A stretch of 64,000 nucleotides of DNA from Ekhidna lutea (GTDB lineage Bacteria > Bacteroidota > Bacteroidia > Cytophagales > Cyclobacteriaceae): the NCBI RefSeq assembly GCF_900188325.1, contig NZ_FZPD01000002.1, positions 310,001 to 374,000 on the forward strand, written 5' to 3'. Below, piece by piece: positions 29,836-38,721 of this stretch (its first letter is position 1; the number at the start of each line of letters is the position of its first letter). Position numbers and translations under genes: made by a program. The notes under the pieces are model-generated. The model did no database searches. It was given only the letters and a program-made list of their open reading frames with translations, and was not told the origin of the DNA.

Positions 29836-29861
29836 TTTTACCTAAATCTTTATCGGTAAAA
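29836..29861. promoter_or_regulatory. Inverted repeat upstream of the chemosensory cluster
   Basis: TTTTACC and GGTAAAA (29836-29842 and 29855-29861) form a perfect 7-bp inverted repeat with a 12-base spacer, in the 192 bp between the divergent cheW and DUF2061 genes. Its position, 56 bases upstream of the cheW start, fits an operator for a dimeric regulator, but the AT-rich background makes chance a real alternative. Confidence 0.3.
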
Positions 29862-29946
29862 TGACCAATTCACTCCTGAGAGTTAAGAATTGAATTATTA
29901 AAACAGAATTTTTCCAAATAGAGCATGATGGTTATCATTTCAAGGA

Positions 29947-29954
29947 TATTTTTG
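29947..29954 (+). promoter_or_regulatory. Candidate -7 box (TAnnTTTG) before the DUF2061 gene
   Basis: TATTTTTG matches the Bacteroidota -7 element TAnnTTTG and ends 18 bases before the ATG at 29973. No good TTG box lies 19-21 bases upstream, so this is only half a promoter. It does support the downstream ATG as the true start, since the box lies inside the longer reading frame that begins at 29925. Confidence 0.45.
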
Positions 29955-29972
29955 CTGACTTTGGAAAAACAA

Positions 29973-30389
29973 ATGAATAGTAGAAAAAGACATATCCTTA
30001 AAACATTGACATGGAGGGTGATAGCAACAGGCACAACCTTCCTTCTTACCATGTTTTTCTTCAGGGAGGACCCAAATGCAACAGAAAAAGCTTCTTGGGT
30101 AGCTTTAATAGAGACCAGTTTTAAAATGATTCTTTACTATTATCATGAAAGAATTTGGTTCTCTTTAAAAGTTGAGGTTAAAAGTGCAATCAGGCATTTG
30201 TATAAAACTTTAACATGGCGCGTTATAGCTTCGCTAACTACATTTTTAGTGGCTATATTCATTTTTAGAGAAGATCCTATGGCAATTGAAAAAGCAACAG
30301 GAATTGCGCTTGTTGAGAGTTTGCTTAAAATGCTATTTTACTATTTACATGAAAGAGCATGGCACATATCAAAATTTGGACTTAAATGA
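29973..30389 (+). CDS. Tandem DUF2061 membrane protein
   Basis: This 138-residue protein consists of two copies of the DUF2061 module, each reading roughly RHxxKTLTWRVIAxxTTFLxxxFxFREDPxAxEKA ... ALxEsxxKMxxYYxHERxW (about residues 5-65 and 72-135). Each module has two predicted membrane helices, so the protein would have four. DUF2061 proteins are small integral membrane proteins of unknown function, sometimes found near sulfate-assimilation genes in other bacteria. I chose the ATG at 29973 over the upstream ATGs at 29925 and 29928 because it begins right before the first module (MNSRKRHILK) and because a -7 box lies between them. Confidence 0.85.
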   Translation: MNSRKRHILKTLTWRVIATGTTFLLTMFFFREDPNATEKASWVALIETSFKMILYYYHERIWFSLKVEVKSAIRHLYKTLTWRVIASLTTFLVAIFIFREDPMAIEKATGIALVESLLKMLFYYLHERAWHISKFGLK

Positions 30390-30487
30390 TATTATTAAGG
30401 TAATTAGCTCCAATAAGTGTTTGATGAATGTAATTAAAAGATTAATCTTGAATTTGAATTGACATTTAGCTGATCAAAATCTACATA

Positions 30488-31306
30488 ATGATGAAAAAGA
30501 AAATCATACACCTTTCACTCTTCACTTCTGCTTTCTTCCTGATCTCCTGTGGCGGAGGTAATAAAGCATCTGATGAATCAACCGCAGAGAAAAAAGAGGA
30601 AATTGAAACATTTGTGGAAAAGGAATTCACATATCCACTTCCCACAGCATTTGAAGTTTCACAAATGCTAAGTAATGCGAATACTACCTATTCACCGGAA
30701 ATTGTAAATGATCCGGCCAATTCAGATAAATATATTGCTACCTGGCAAAAGGCTGCAAATCTTGGCGTTTATGGCGCTGACCTAAGTTATGCTGCAACTT
30801 TTGATAAGACACAGGAAACTATCGATTTTCTTGATGTGTCAAAAAAGCTGATAGATGACCTGAATATTACATCTGCTTTTAATGAATCAATGGCTCAGCG
30901 TATTGAAAATAATATGGACAATGTAGATTCATTGATTTTCATAGTAACAGAGTCATTTTATGATACCTACAATTACCTTAATCAAAACGGAGAGGAAAAA
31001 ACTTCCATTCTAGTTATAGCAGGGAGTGTAATAGAAGGCTTGCATATTACTTGTGAACTTGTAAAAATGAGTGAGAACAAAGGTGAGCTTATGGCCGTAT
31101 TAGCCAATCAGAAAGCACAAGTAGATAAACTTGTAGAATTAATGGAAAACCATAAGGACGATGTAAATGTGAGTAAGGTGCTTCCTAACCTTAGATTTAT
31201 TAGTCTTACTTATGAACAACTAGGTGAAGGTACTGAAATGACAGAGGGACAATTTTCAGATATTGCCAACAGCGTGAAAGAGATGAGAGATCACATCGTT
31301 GGATAA
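30488..31306 (+). CDS. Hypothetical lipoprotein
   Basis: This 272-residue protein begins with a lipoprotein signal peptide, ending in the lipobox FLISC followed by GGG, so the mature protein is anchored by its cysteine (about residue 21). The region after it is acidic and low-complexity (about 28-45). The rest is predicted mainly helical (for example LANQKAQVDKLVELMENHKDD). I recognise no family. It has its own terminator 26 bases after the stop, so it is probably a monocistronic gene. Confidence 0.75.
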   Translation: MMKKKIIHLSLFTSAFFLISCGGGNKASDESTAEKKEEIETFVEKEFTYPLPTAFEVSQMLSNANTTYSPEIVNDPANSDKYIATWQKAANLGVYGADLSYAATFDKTQETIDFLDVSKKLIDDLNITSAFNESMAQRIENNMDNVDSLIFIVTESFYDTYNYLNQNGEEKTSILVIAGSVIEGLHITCELVKMSENKGELMAVLANQKAQVDKLVELMENHKDDVNVSKVLPNLRFISLTYEQLGEGTEMTEGQFSDIANSVKEMRDHIVG

Positions 31307-31331
31307 TCTTTCCCGAAATGATATTTTTAGA

Positions 31332-31358
31332 GCCTCGACCGAAAGTTGAGGCTTTTTT
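31332..31358 (+). terminator. Intrinsic terminator after the lipoprotein gene
   Basis: GCCTCGAC and GTTGAGGC form an 8-bp stem (one G-T wobble) with a 5-base loop, followed by six T residues. It sits between the lipoprotein gene stop and the ABC transporter ATG. Confidence 0.88.
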
Positions 31359-31373
31359 ATTACAAAACATCCT

Positions 31374-34300
31374 ATGACCGAATCCATAATTAATGCATTA
31401 GTACACCTCTTTGCCATAATCGAGAGCGCGAAAGAAGATACCGATGCAGTTGATTCCGGTGAATTGGTCATTCGCCCTTACCTTCAGAAAAACCTCAACA
31501 ATGAGACATTAACTGCAGAATACATTAAGCTTTTTTATGATTATCTGAATTTTTATAAAGATCAGCCTACAGCAAAAGACAGTGAAGGGATTAGCATTGA
31601 TAGCACGAGTATTCTGCAAATTGCCAAAATATGCAATCAGCTGAATAAGGAGTTACTCAGATCTGAACGACTCATTGTTTTCATGCAATTGATGGAGTTA
31701 ATTCGAGCTGATGAGAAGGTTACAGACAAAGAAGAAGAGTTTGCCGCTTTGGTAGCTCTAAATTTCAATCTGGATCAAGAAGATGTACTAAACCTCAAAA
31801 ATTTCATTCTTAAACCTGATGATAAGGAGATCAATCAGGAGAAAATTCTGATAATAGATAACAAGCAAACTGAGTGGCCTGAAGAGATGGCCTGGATAAT
31901 AAGGAAAAAGAAAAAAGACAATCAGGCCAGACACTTATTTGTTCAAAATCTATTTGGTAAAATCACTGTGCTCTATCTCAAGAGTGTAAGTACGTTTGTT
32001 TTTAGGTATGACGGACCACTTAACTTATTTCTGGAAGGGATAAAAATCATTCCCAGTAAATCGTATATACTAAGGCCCGGGTCTATCATAAAAGGGCCAA
32101 ATATTTCCTCCATCTATGAATCAGAGATTACTAAAAAATTTATTCAGGACGAGACCAGCACACGTGTGGTACTTGCCGGTGATAAGATTGAATTTAAATT
32201 CAAAAACAGCAGCAATGGTCTGAAGGCATTTTCATTTTCTGAAGATTCGGGGAGACTAATTGGCATTATGGGAGGTAGTGGTACTGGTAAGACTACCCTC
32301 ATGAATATTTTGAATGGAAAGATTGATTTGGATAATGGACGACTCCATATCAATGGCTTTTCACTTGAGCAAGCTTCAACGGAAGGTGTAATTGGATATG
32401 TACCTCAGGATGACTTGCTTTTTGAGGAACTGACGGTATATCAAAACTTATATTTTAATGCGAAAACCTGTTTTAGTGATTTTTCAGAAGATCTAATTGA
32501 TCGGACTGTTCATAAAGTACTGGAAGACCTTGACCTGGAAGACATTAAGGATCTTAAGGTTGGTGATCCTCTTAACAAAACTATATCTGGAGGGCAAAGA
32601 AAACGCTTAAACATTGCGTTGGAGCTCATGAGAGAACCTTCCGTGCTATTTGTAGATGAGCCAACATCAGGTCTTTCATCAATGGACTCTGAAAAGATGA
32701 TGATGCTGCTGAAAGATCTTACAAGAAAAGGAAAACTTGTAGTAGCGATTATACACCAGCCTTCCTCCGAGATATTCAAACTCTTCGATCGACTCTGGAT
32801 ACTCGACAAAGGAGGCTATCCAATATATAATGGCAACCCTATCGATGCGGTAGTGTATTTCAAAACCATGAATACTCAGGTTAATGCAGCAGAGAGTGAG
32901 TGCCCACGCTGTGGTAATGTAATTCCTGAACAGATTCTTCAAATAATAGAAGCCAGAGAAATAGATGAGCGCGGGCGTTCAACTAAAAAGCGAAGAGTAA
33001 ACCCTTCGGTTTGGTATTCGAAGTACAAAGAGAATATTTTACCAAAACTGGTTCGATTAAAATATGAATCTGTACTCCCACCAACAAACTTCCGAATCCC
33101 TGATAGCTGGAATCAGTTTAAAATATTTAGTCAGCGAAACCTACTCTCTAAGATTTCTAACAGGCAATATATTATCATTAATATGTTGGAAGCTCCACTC
33201 CTGGCTTTCATTCTTGGATACTTCTCGAAATACTCACCCGAAAAGGTGTACTCATTTTCTGAGAATATCAACCTGCCAGTCTATCTGTTTATGTCCATTG
33301 TGGTTTCACTATTTATGGGGCTGACTGTAAGTGCACAGGAGATATATAAAGACAGGCAAATACTTGAAAGGGAATCATTTCTGAACCTTTCCAGAATAAG
33401 CTACATAAACTCCAAAATTGTGTACCTCTTCATTCTCTCGGGCATTCAGACTATTTCATTTGTTTTGATTGGAAATTATATCCTGGAAATTCATGGGATG
33501 ACATTGTACTATTGGACTGTACTTTTTACAGTCTCATGTTTTGCTAATTTGATAGGGCTAAACATCTCCTCTGCACTCAATTCTGTCATTAATATCTATA
33601 TTCTGATACCATTCATTCTTGTTCCTCAACTCCTCCTTGGAGGTGCAATGATCAAATTTGATGAGTTGCACCATTCGTTGAGCAATCAAAAAAATGTGCC
33701 GATTGTAGGTGATATGATGGCTTCACGATGGGCGTATGAAGCACTAGCTGTAGCCCAATTTAGATACAACGATTATGAAAAACACTTCTTTGAAGTAAAT
33801 GAAGAGATCAGTAGAACTTCAGTATACAGATCATTTATGGTTCCTGAGATGATGGCCATTAATCAGGAGATTCTTCGTGATAGTGCAGACTGGAGTGATA
33901 AAAAGCGCTCTTTCCGGATATTAAAAAATGAAGTAACAAATCTAGCTGAAATCCATTCTCTGCGACGATTTCCATATATAGATCAGATTGAGTCAGCTTA
34001 TTTCAGCACTTCAATAGGTGATAGGCTTCATAACTACTTGCTCTACGCAAAAGATCAGTTCGCGGCAGACTATTTAAAAGCACAGAAAAAGCGCGATGAT
34101 TTATACATCAAATTAGTTGAGGAGCTTGGTAAAGAAGGTTTTGCTGAGTTGGAAAATAAATATCACAACCAGTTTCTCGAGGATCTGTTAATGAATAGAG
34201 CCCAGTTTAATATGGTATATAGAGGTGATGACCAACTGATTCAAAAGAAGGACCCTATTTACATGCGGCCTTATTCATCGATAGGGCGTGCGCATTTCTA

Positions 34301-34565
34301 CTCTCCTAATAAGATTCTTGGTGATATAAAAATCCCAACCTTTTACTTCAATATTGCTTTCATTTGGTTTATGACTATTGTCCTGTATCTCACATTACTG
34401 GATAACAGCCTTAAGAAACTTATCAAGTTTTTTGAGTCTAAAAATAGAGATGAAAGCCGACCTAGTGCGTGGATTCGCATATGGGACACAATTTTAATAA
34501 TTATCAGTTCACCTGGAGTGTATCGAAGGGCACTAAAAATAAAAAAGAACAATCAAGAAGAATGA
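31374..34565 (+). CDS. ABCG-type ABC transporter with TerB-like N-terminal region
   Basis: This 1063-residue protein has an N-terminal helical region (about 1-165) with a TerB-like segment (LMELIRADEKVTDKEEEF), then a beta-rich stretch (about 170-260) that could be FHA-like, then an ABC ATPase (about 260-500). The ATPase has Walker A GGSGTGKTT (about 303), signature ISGGQRKRLNIALEL, Walker B VLFVDEPTSGLSS and the H-loop IIHQPS. A short CPRCG motif (about 508) could bind a metal. ABC2-type membrane helices follow at about 605-780, then a long soluble insert (about 790-980) and a last membrane helix near 985. The ATPase-then-membrane order is that of ABCG half-transporters. The substrate is unknown. 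The stop overlaps the start of the DoxX gene (ATGA). Confidence 0.85.
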   Translation: MTESIINALVHLFAIIESAKEDTDAVDSGELVIRPYLQKNLNNETLTAEYIKLFYDYLNFYKDQPTAKDSEGISIDSTSILQIAKICNQLNKELLRSERLIVFMQLMELIRADEKVTDKEEEFAALVALNFNLDQEDVLNLKNFILKPDDKEINQEKILIIDNKQTEWPEEMAWIIRKKKKDNQARHLFVQNLFGKITVLYLKSVSTFVFRYDGPLNLFLEGIKIIPSKSYILRPGSIIKGPNISSIYESEITKKFIQDETSTRVVLAGDKIEFKFKNSSNGLKAFSFSEDSGRLIGIMGGSGTGKTTLMNILNGKIDLDNGRLHINGFSLEQASTEGVIGYVPQDDLLFEELTVYQNLYFNAKTCFSDFSEDLIDRTVHKVLEDLDLEDIKDLKVGDPLNKTISGGQRKRLNIALELMREPSVLFVDEPTSGLSSMDSEKMMMLLKDLTRKGKLVVAIIHQPSSEIFKLFDRLWILDKGGYPIYNGNPIDAVVYFKTMNTQVNAAESECPRCGNVIPEQILQIIEAREIDERGRSTKKRRVNPSVWYSKYKENILPKLVRLKYESVLPPTNFRIPDSWNQFKIFSQRNLLSKISNRQYIIINMLEAPLLAFILGYFSKYSPEKVYSFSENINLPVYLFMSIVVSLFMGLTVSAQEIYKDRQILERESFLNLSRISYINSKIVYLFILSGIQTISFVLIGNYILEIHGMTLYYWTVLFTVSCFANLIGLNISSALNSVINIYILIPFILVPQLLLGGAMIKFDELHHSLSNQKNVPIVGDMMASRWAYEALAVAQFRYNDYEKHFFEVNEEISRTSVYRSFMVPEMMAINQEILRDSADWSDKKRSFRILKNEVTNLAEIHSLRRFPYIDQIESAYFSTSIGDRLHNYLLYAKDQFAADYLKAQKKRDDLYIKLVEELGKEGFAELENKYHNQFLEDLLMNRAQFNMVYRGDDQLIQKKDPIYMRPYSSIGRAHFYSPNKILGDIKIPTFYFNIAFIWFMTIVLYLTLLDNSLKKLIKFFESKNRDESRPSAWIRIWDTILIIISSPGVYRRALKIKKNNQEE

Positions 34566-34942
34566 TCTATCCCAATCTTGCGTCATTAATTCTCAGACTT
34601 AGCGTAGGCAGCATGATGCTGACACATGGCTGGGGAAAATTTAATAAACTTATTTCAGGTGATTTATCCTTTGCAGATCCAATTGGTGTTGGTGAAGCTC
34701 CTACCCTGATTCTCGCTGTGCTTGCAGAGTTTATCAGTCCTATTTTATTGATTGTGGGTTATAAAACTCGATTAGCAACTGTATTGCCTGCACTTACTAT
34801 GCTTGTAGCTGCATTTGTAATTCATGCTGATGATCCGTGGGGGCGACAGGAATTTCCACTCCTTTATTTCTTTGGCTTTGCAACGATATACCTACTTGGA
34901 AGTGGGAAATATTCGCTTGACTGGCAGCTAAAGAAGGTTTAG
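34562..34942 (+). CDS. DoxX family membrane protein
   Basis: This 126-residue protein has four predicted membrane helices and the DoxX features LILRLSVGSMMLTHGWGKF (helix 1), VLAEFISPILLIVGYKTRLAT (helix 2-3) and FFGFATIYLLGSGKYSLD (helix 4). DoxX proteins are small membrane proteins linked in some bacteria to redox or thiol stress, but the role is often unknown. The start is the ATG that overlaps the stop of the ABC transporter gene; a GTG 93 bases upstream would add 31 unrelated residues and was discarded. The 3' end overlaps the convergent pseudouridine synthase gene by 15 bp. Confidence 0.85.
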   Translation: MIYPNLASLILRLSVGSMMLTHGWGKFNKLISGDLSFADPIGVGEAPTLILAVLAEFISPILLIVGYKTRLATVLPALTMLVAAFVIHADDPWGRQEFPLLYFFGFATIYLLGSGKYSLDWQLKKV

Positions 34943-35521
34943 CTTTTTATAGATCACTTTTTCACTAACCTGAGTAATCTCTCCGGATTTTAGTGGTTCG
35001 AGACTTAAATCTTCGATCCCAACACGTAATAGTCTCAAGGTAGGGTGACCTACTTTTGCCGTCATTCTTCTGACCTGCCGGTTTTTTCCTTCCGTAAGTG
35101 AAAGCTGTAGCCAGGTTCGAATAGGATGTTTCTTGTAATTGACAGGAGGGTTTCGTTCAGGAATATCAGGAGTGACGATACTTACTTTTGCTGGTTTGGT
35201 TCTATGCTTTTTCCCACTGACATTGATCTCCACACCTTTTTCAAGCTGTTGAAGTGCTTCCTTATCGGGACCTCCATCCACTTCCACCCAATAAGTTCGT
35301 TGATGGTTATGTTTTGGATTTAAAAGCCTGTTATTTAATGACTTATCATTAGTTAAAATCAGTAACCCTTCACTATCCAGATCCAGACGACCAACAGGGT
35401 ATACATCTTTTGGAAGATCATTATATATAGCCCCAAGCCCGATATTTTCACCTTCATTGGAAAACTGACTCAGCACCTTAAAGGGTTTATGTATAATGAA
35501 GTAAAGATTCTTCTTAGCCAC
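34928..35521 (-). CDS. rRNA pseudouridine synthase, RsuA/RluE group
   Basis: From a GTG at 35521 this is a 197-residue protein starting VAKKNLYFIIHKPFKVLSQFS, which matches the N-terminus of short RluE-like enzymes that lack an S4 domain. The catalytic motif is VGRLDLDSEGLLILTND (aspartate in RLD), followed by RTYWVEVDG and the C-terminal LTEGKNRQVRRMTAKVGHPTLRLLRVGI. It isomerises uridines in ribosomal RNA; RluE acts on 23S rRNA U2457 in E. coli. The start is uncertain: an ATG at 35545 and a longer frame from 35650 exist, but their extra residues do not belong to the family and would lie inside the VanZ gene. The gene overlaps VanZ by 8 bp at its start. Confidence 0.88.
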   Translation of the reverse strand: MAKKNLYFIIHKPFKVLSQFSNEGENIGLGAIYNDLPKDVYPVGRLDLDSEGLLILTNDKSLNNRLLNPKHNHQRTYWVEVDGGPDKEALQQLEKGVEINVSGKKHRTKPAKVSIVTPDIPERNPPVNYKKHPIRTWLQLSLTEGKNRQVRRMTAKVGHPTLRLLRVGIEDLSLEPLKSGEITQVSEKVIYKKLNLL

Positions 35522-35879
35522 GAACAAACAGTTTAAATAAACCATAGCCAAGAAATACACCCAGCATATTTGCAAGCGCATCAATCCATTCAAAAACACG
35601 AAATTCGAAGAACAAATACTGAACCAACTCCAACGCAAAACCATAAGCACTGGCTAATAACACCAGAATAAGGGAAGTCTTCTTGCTTAATATTTCTGTC
35701 TTGCGAAAAGCAATCAGAAAACTGACTACCAAAACAAAGTATGCAAAACAGTGCTCCCATTTATCGATATGACTCACACCTTCTACCTGGATAGGAATAG
35801 CCAACACGGTGGATAAAAGTAAAATACCCAAGGCCACCATACCTGCGGGAATAAACCAAATGAATTTATTATTTAGCAC
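35514..35879 (-). CDS. VanZ family membrane protein
   Basis: This 121-residue protein has four membrane helices and the VanZ-like motifs HIDKWEHCFAYFVLVVSFL (helix 2) and SAYGFALELVQYLFFEFRVFEWIDALANMLGVFLG (helices 3 and 4, with the conserved E and D residues). VanZ itself gives low-level teicoplanin resistance, but most homologues have no proven role. It starts with GTG, whose G is shared with the last base of the upstream hydrolase stop codon (TAGTG), so the two genes are tightly coupled. An ATG start is not available close by. Confidence 0.82.
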   Translation of the reverse strand: MLNNKFIWFIPAGMVALGILLLSTVLAIPIQVEGVSHIDKWEHCFAYFVLVVSFLIAFRKTEILSKKTSLILVLLASAYGFALELVQYLFFEFRVFEWIDALANMLGVFLGYGLFKLFVRG

Positions 35880-36610
35880 TAGATAATAAGTTTTTGCCCA
35901 TCTGATAATCGATTGATTTTAAGGTCTTTGGCTTCAATCACCTCGTCCGCCATATGGGTGAGCCATAGTTGCTTGGTGTCAAACGCAGAATGCTTCTCTA
36001 ATAGTTCAGAGTAGCCTAAATGTCCAAAACTCACCTTATCCAAAAAATTGCATTCACAAATGAATAGGTCGGTACCTTTTGATAATGGAACTAAGTTATC
36101 GGTCCAAGAAGTATCTCCTGAGAACGCCACGCTCTTCCCTCTCCATTCCAAGCGGACGGCATGAGGGATTGAAGGCAAACTGTGGTCTACTTCCCAGGCA
36201 TGAATCACCTTATCCTTAATAGTAATTGCTTTTCCTTGCTCATATTCATAATAAGTCAAATCCATCTCAAGAGTCTTTGCAGCAGTGCCAGCATACATGG
36301 CTTCCTGCAGTTCATATACTCTTTTTGCTACTCCTTTTGGTCCAACGATAGACAATGGGTTTTTTCGAGGGTTTTCAAACATACTACTAATCAGAAAAAA
36401 AGGAATTCCTCCAAAATGATCCCCATGAAAGTGGCTGATGATAATAGTAGAAATTTCATCCAGATCAATTTCTTCTGCCTTAAGCCTGATAAGGGTGGTA
36501 GCTCCACAGTCAATCAGAATCCGTTCATCCTTGTCAGATACTAAAAAAGAGGTATTGTTTCTACCTCCATTTCCGAATGCATCTCCACATCCAAGTACGG
36601 TCAATTCCAT
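35879..36610 (-). CDS. Metallo-beta-lactamase-fold hydrolase, RNase Z-like
   Basis: This 243-residue protein has the fold's zinc motif SHFHGDHFGG (about residues 60-69), the N-terminal strand TVLGCGDAFGN, SGDTSW (about 166) with the bridging aspartate, FICECNFLD and the last histidine in LWLTHMADE. These features group it with RNase Z/ElaC-type and related one-domain hydrolases; it is shorter than true RNase Z (about 300). It may process tRNA 3' ends or act on a small phosphodiester or lactone. It is the first gene of a three-gene minus-strand unit with VanZ and the pseudouridine synthase. Confidence 0.82.
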   Translation of the reverse strand: MELTVLGCGDAFGNGGRNNTSFLVSDKDERILIDCGATTLIRLKAEEIDLDEISTIIISHFHGDHFGGIPFFLISSMFENPRKNPLSIVGPKGVAKRVYELQEAMYAGTAAKTLEMDLTYYEYEQGKAITIKDKVIHAWEVDHSLPSIPHAVRLEWRGKSVAFSGDTSWTDNLVPLSKGTDLFICECNFLDKVSFGHLGYSELLEKHSAFDTKQLWLTHMADEVIEAKDLKINRLSDGQKLII

Positions 36611-36666
36611 AAATTCAGATTTCAGGGCTCAATGTACACATACTCTCGCGAGCTTCGTAAATTTAC

Positions 36667-37329
36667 ATGATGGAGCTATTCTTGAATGATAATCTTGGTA
36701 AAATTAGTGCAGAGGTAAATGAATCTCCCAGAGCACAGGCAATCCTTATCCTGGCTCATGGAGCTGGTGCAGGCATGCATCACCCATTTATGCACAGCAT
36801 GGCACAGCGACTAGCTGATATGGACATCACAACCATACGATTCAATTTTCCTTACATGGAGCAAGGACGTAAGTCACCTGGCTCGCCAAAAGCGAATATC
36901 GAAACGTGGAAAATGGTAGCCGAATACATACATAATATGTATCCCGGATTTCCAGTATTCCTATCAGGTAAATCGTATGGAGGCCGGATGGCTTCTCATC
37001 TACTCTCTGCAGAACCCCTTGAATATGTAAAGGGAATTGTCTATTTCGGATTCCCTTTGCACGCTCCCGGTAAAGACTCTAAGGATCGAGCGGATCATTT
37101 GAAAACACTTCAAATACCACAGCTATTCCTGCAAGGCTCAAATGATAAACTGGCGAACATTCACCTGATCAAAGAGGTCTTATTAGAGCTGCCTAACCCA
37201 ACGCTTGAGGAAGTGTCGGACGCAGACCACTCTTTTAATGTGCCAAAGAAAAGCGGAAAAACAAAAAGTGAAATAATGGAATTTTTGAGCTCCACAGCGG
37301 CTAGTTGGATAAAAGACCATCTAGATTAG
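36667..37329 (+). CDS. Alpha/beta hydrolase, KANL3/Tex30-like
   Basis: This 220-residue cytoplasmic protein has LILAHGAGAGMHHPFM (oxyanion region) at residues about 27-42, RFNFPYMEQGRKSPG, the nucleophile elbow LSGKSYGGRMASHL (Ser in GKSYG, about 104), QGSNDKL (Asp, about 160) and DADHSFNV (His, about 181). This is the layout of the small KANL3/Tex30 branch of dienelactone-hydrolase-like enzymes. The substrate is unknown. Its stop codon overlaps the stop codon of the convergent membrane protein gene (TTAG). Confidence 0.85.
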   Translation: MMELFLNDNLGKISAEVNESPRAQAILILAHGAGAGMHHPFMHSMAQRLADMDITTIRFNFPYMEQGRKSPGSPKANIETWKMVAEYIHNMYPGFPVFLSGKSYGGRMASHLLSAEPLEYVKGIVYFGFPLHAPGKDSKDRADHLKTLQIPQLFLQGSNDKLANIHLIKEVLLELPNPTLEEVSDADHSFNVPKKSGKTKSEIMEFLSSTAASWIKDHLD

Positions 37330-38690
37330 TATTGGTTATACCAGAAAACTGCTTGTGCATAATCGATAGGGTTCCTCGCTCCGACTGAATCTATGCTTAT
37401 TTTTTTTACGATAAGCTTATTTTCACCATTCAAAAATTCTGACGTTGGTATAGTCGTTAGAAGTCCCTTTTGCTTCTTGTGAGGATGCGTGTAGAAGTGG
37501 AACTTCAAATTTGTATAAATAGAATCATTAACCTGTATTTGGTAAATAGATTGATGGCATTCAAGGAGTTTAGAAAAATCCTCATCTGAATAATCTCTTC
37601 CTGTAATATGAAAGTTAGGACCATCAGATTCTATTCTAAGCTTCCAGTTCAATCCATCATCCTTTAGGGGCTGAAATTCAGGACAATTTGCCTTTATCAA
37701 TATATTATCAGACGGGTCGTACCTCAGAAATACCTGAAAGTGTGGCTGATCTATGAAATTAGAATTAATGCTTATTGTATTGATGTATTGATCATCGGGG
37801 CGCTGATCATCATATACATCCGCTGAAATGGTGTATGGATTTGTTCCATCCGGGAAATACTGATATTGATCAAACGAAAATAGCATCATCGCAAACACAA
37901 TAACCCCTACAATCCCGTATACAAAACGGATGCGTTTTTTAGAAAACTTGCTGATCAAATAATAATAGATACTTCTGCTTAGCCCGGAAAGAGTGATGAA
38001 GTTCAGCAGCCGATAAAATGGATAATAGAATTTTGAAAACCACCGAATCTTTTTAAAAAAGCCTAATGAAAAGTAATCGATCATATAAATCACTCCTATT
38101 AACAACAAAAAGAGAAATAATATGACAATAAGGATGATAGCAAAATTTTGCAATCCACCCGCTGGGAGTGTATTTATGATTGCGCTAAAAGCAACACCAA
38201 AGACCCCTACGAACGAAAGATACATTCCAAAGGCAATGAGGATAGAAATCAACAAAAATGAAAAAGCAAATATGACACTGCATATTTCGTCCAGCATGAT
38301 AACCATACGGTCCAGACTTATTACTTTCTTTTTGAGTCGATCAGTAAAGAACTCATTATAGTTGAGTTTTCCGAAATCAATTGAAGATTGAACCGATCTT
38401 AATCCAATTGCACCTATCCAAAAACCTCTAAGCATTAAATGAATAATAAGGCTGATGGTCAAGGCCAGAATTGATTTTTGGATTAGAATCAAAAAAATGA
38501 AAATAATAGCGAGAGCAGATCCGGAAAAATTGTACTCGTATTGAACTTGAACAATAAACTCATCAAAAGCCGAATTTGCCCCTATTAGTAAGAAAATGGT
38601 AAAAGCCGATACGAGTAGCTCAAGCTGCCAGCTTTCTCGTTCAAGCTTCTTCAGCCAGCTTTCAATTTGGTCATCATGGATGTTGCTCAT
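37326..38690 (-). CDS. Multi-spanning membrane protein of unknown family
   Basis: I do not recognise this 454-residue protein. It has about seven predicted membrane helices: residues about 22-42, 55-90 (probably two), 132-156, 160-185, 190-215 and 262-282. A soluble C-terminal domain (about 285-454) follows that looks beta-rich and probably faces the periplasm. An amphipathic, charged loop (residues about 95-125, with DRLKKKVISLDRM) lies between helices. No catalytic motif is evident. It is 31 bp downstream of the glycosyltransferase gene on the same strand, so the two may be co-transcribed. Confidence 0.7.
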   Translation of the reverse strand: MSNIHDDQIESWLKKLERESWQLELLVSAFTIFLLIGANSAFDEFIVQVQYEYNFSGSALAIIFIFLILIQKSILALTISLIIHLMLRGFWIGAIGLRSVQSSIDFGKLNYNEFFTDRLKKKVISLDRMVIMLDEICSVIFAFSFLLISILIAFGMYLSFVGVFGVAFSAIINTLPAGGLQNFAIILIVILFLFLLLIGVIYMIDYFSLGFFKKIRWFSKFYYPFYRLLNFITLSGLSRSIYYYLISKFSKKRIRFVYGIVGVIVFAMMLFSFDQYQYFPDGTNPYTISADVYDDQRPDDQYINTISINSNFIDQPHFQVFLRYDPSDNILIKANCPEFQPLKDDGLNWKLRIESDGPNFHITGRDYSDEDFSKLLECHQSIYQIQVNDSIYTNLKFHFYTHPHKKQKGLLTTIPTSEFLNGENKLIVKKISIDSVGARNPIDYAQAVFWYNQY

Positions 38691-38721
38691 TGGCTAAATT
38701 TAAGCGTTTCCATCATATTAC

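Noticed and set aside
29925-29972. A longer N-terminus (16 residues) for the DUF2061 protein from an upstream ATG.
   Set aside because: The extra residues do not belong to the family, and a -7 promoter box lies inside that stretch, so the ATG at 29973 is preferred.
34469-34561. A GTG start that would extend the DoxX protein by 31 residues.
   Set aside because: The extra part is hydrophilic and overlaps the end of the ABC transporter gene; the ATG in the ATGA overlap fits the family start.
35522-35650. A longer start for the pseudouridine synthase.
   Set aside because: The extra 43 residues are translated from the coding region of the VanZ gene in another frame and look nothing like the RluE N-terminus.
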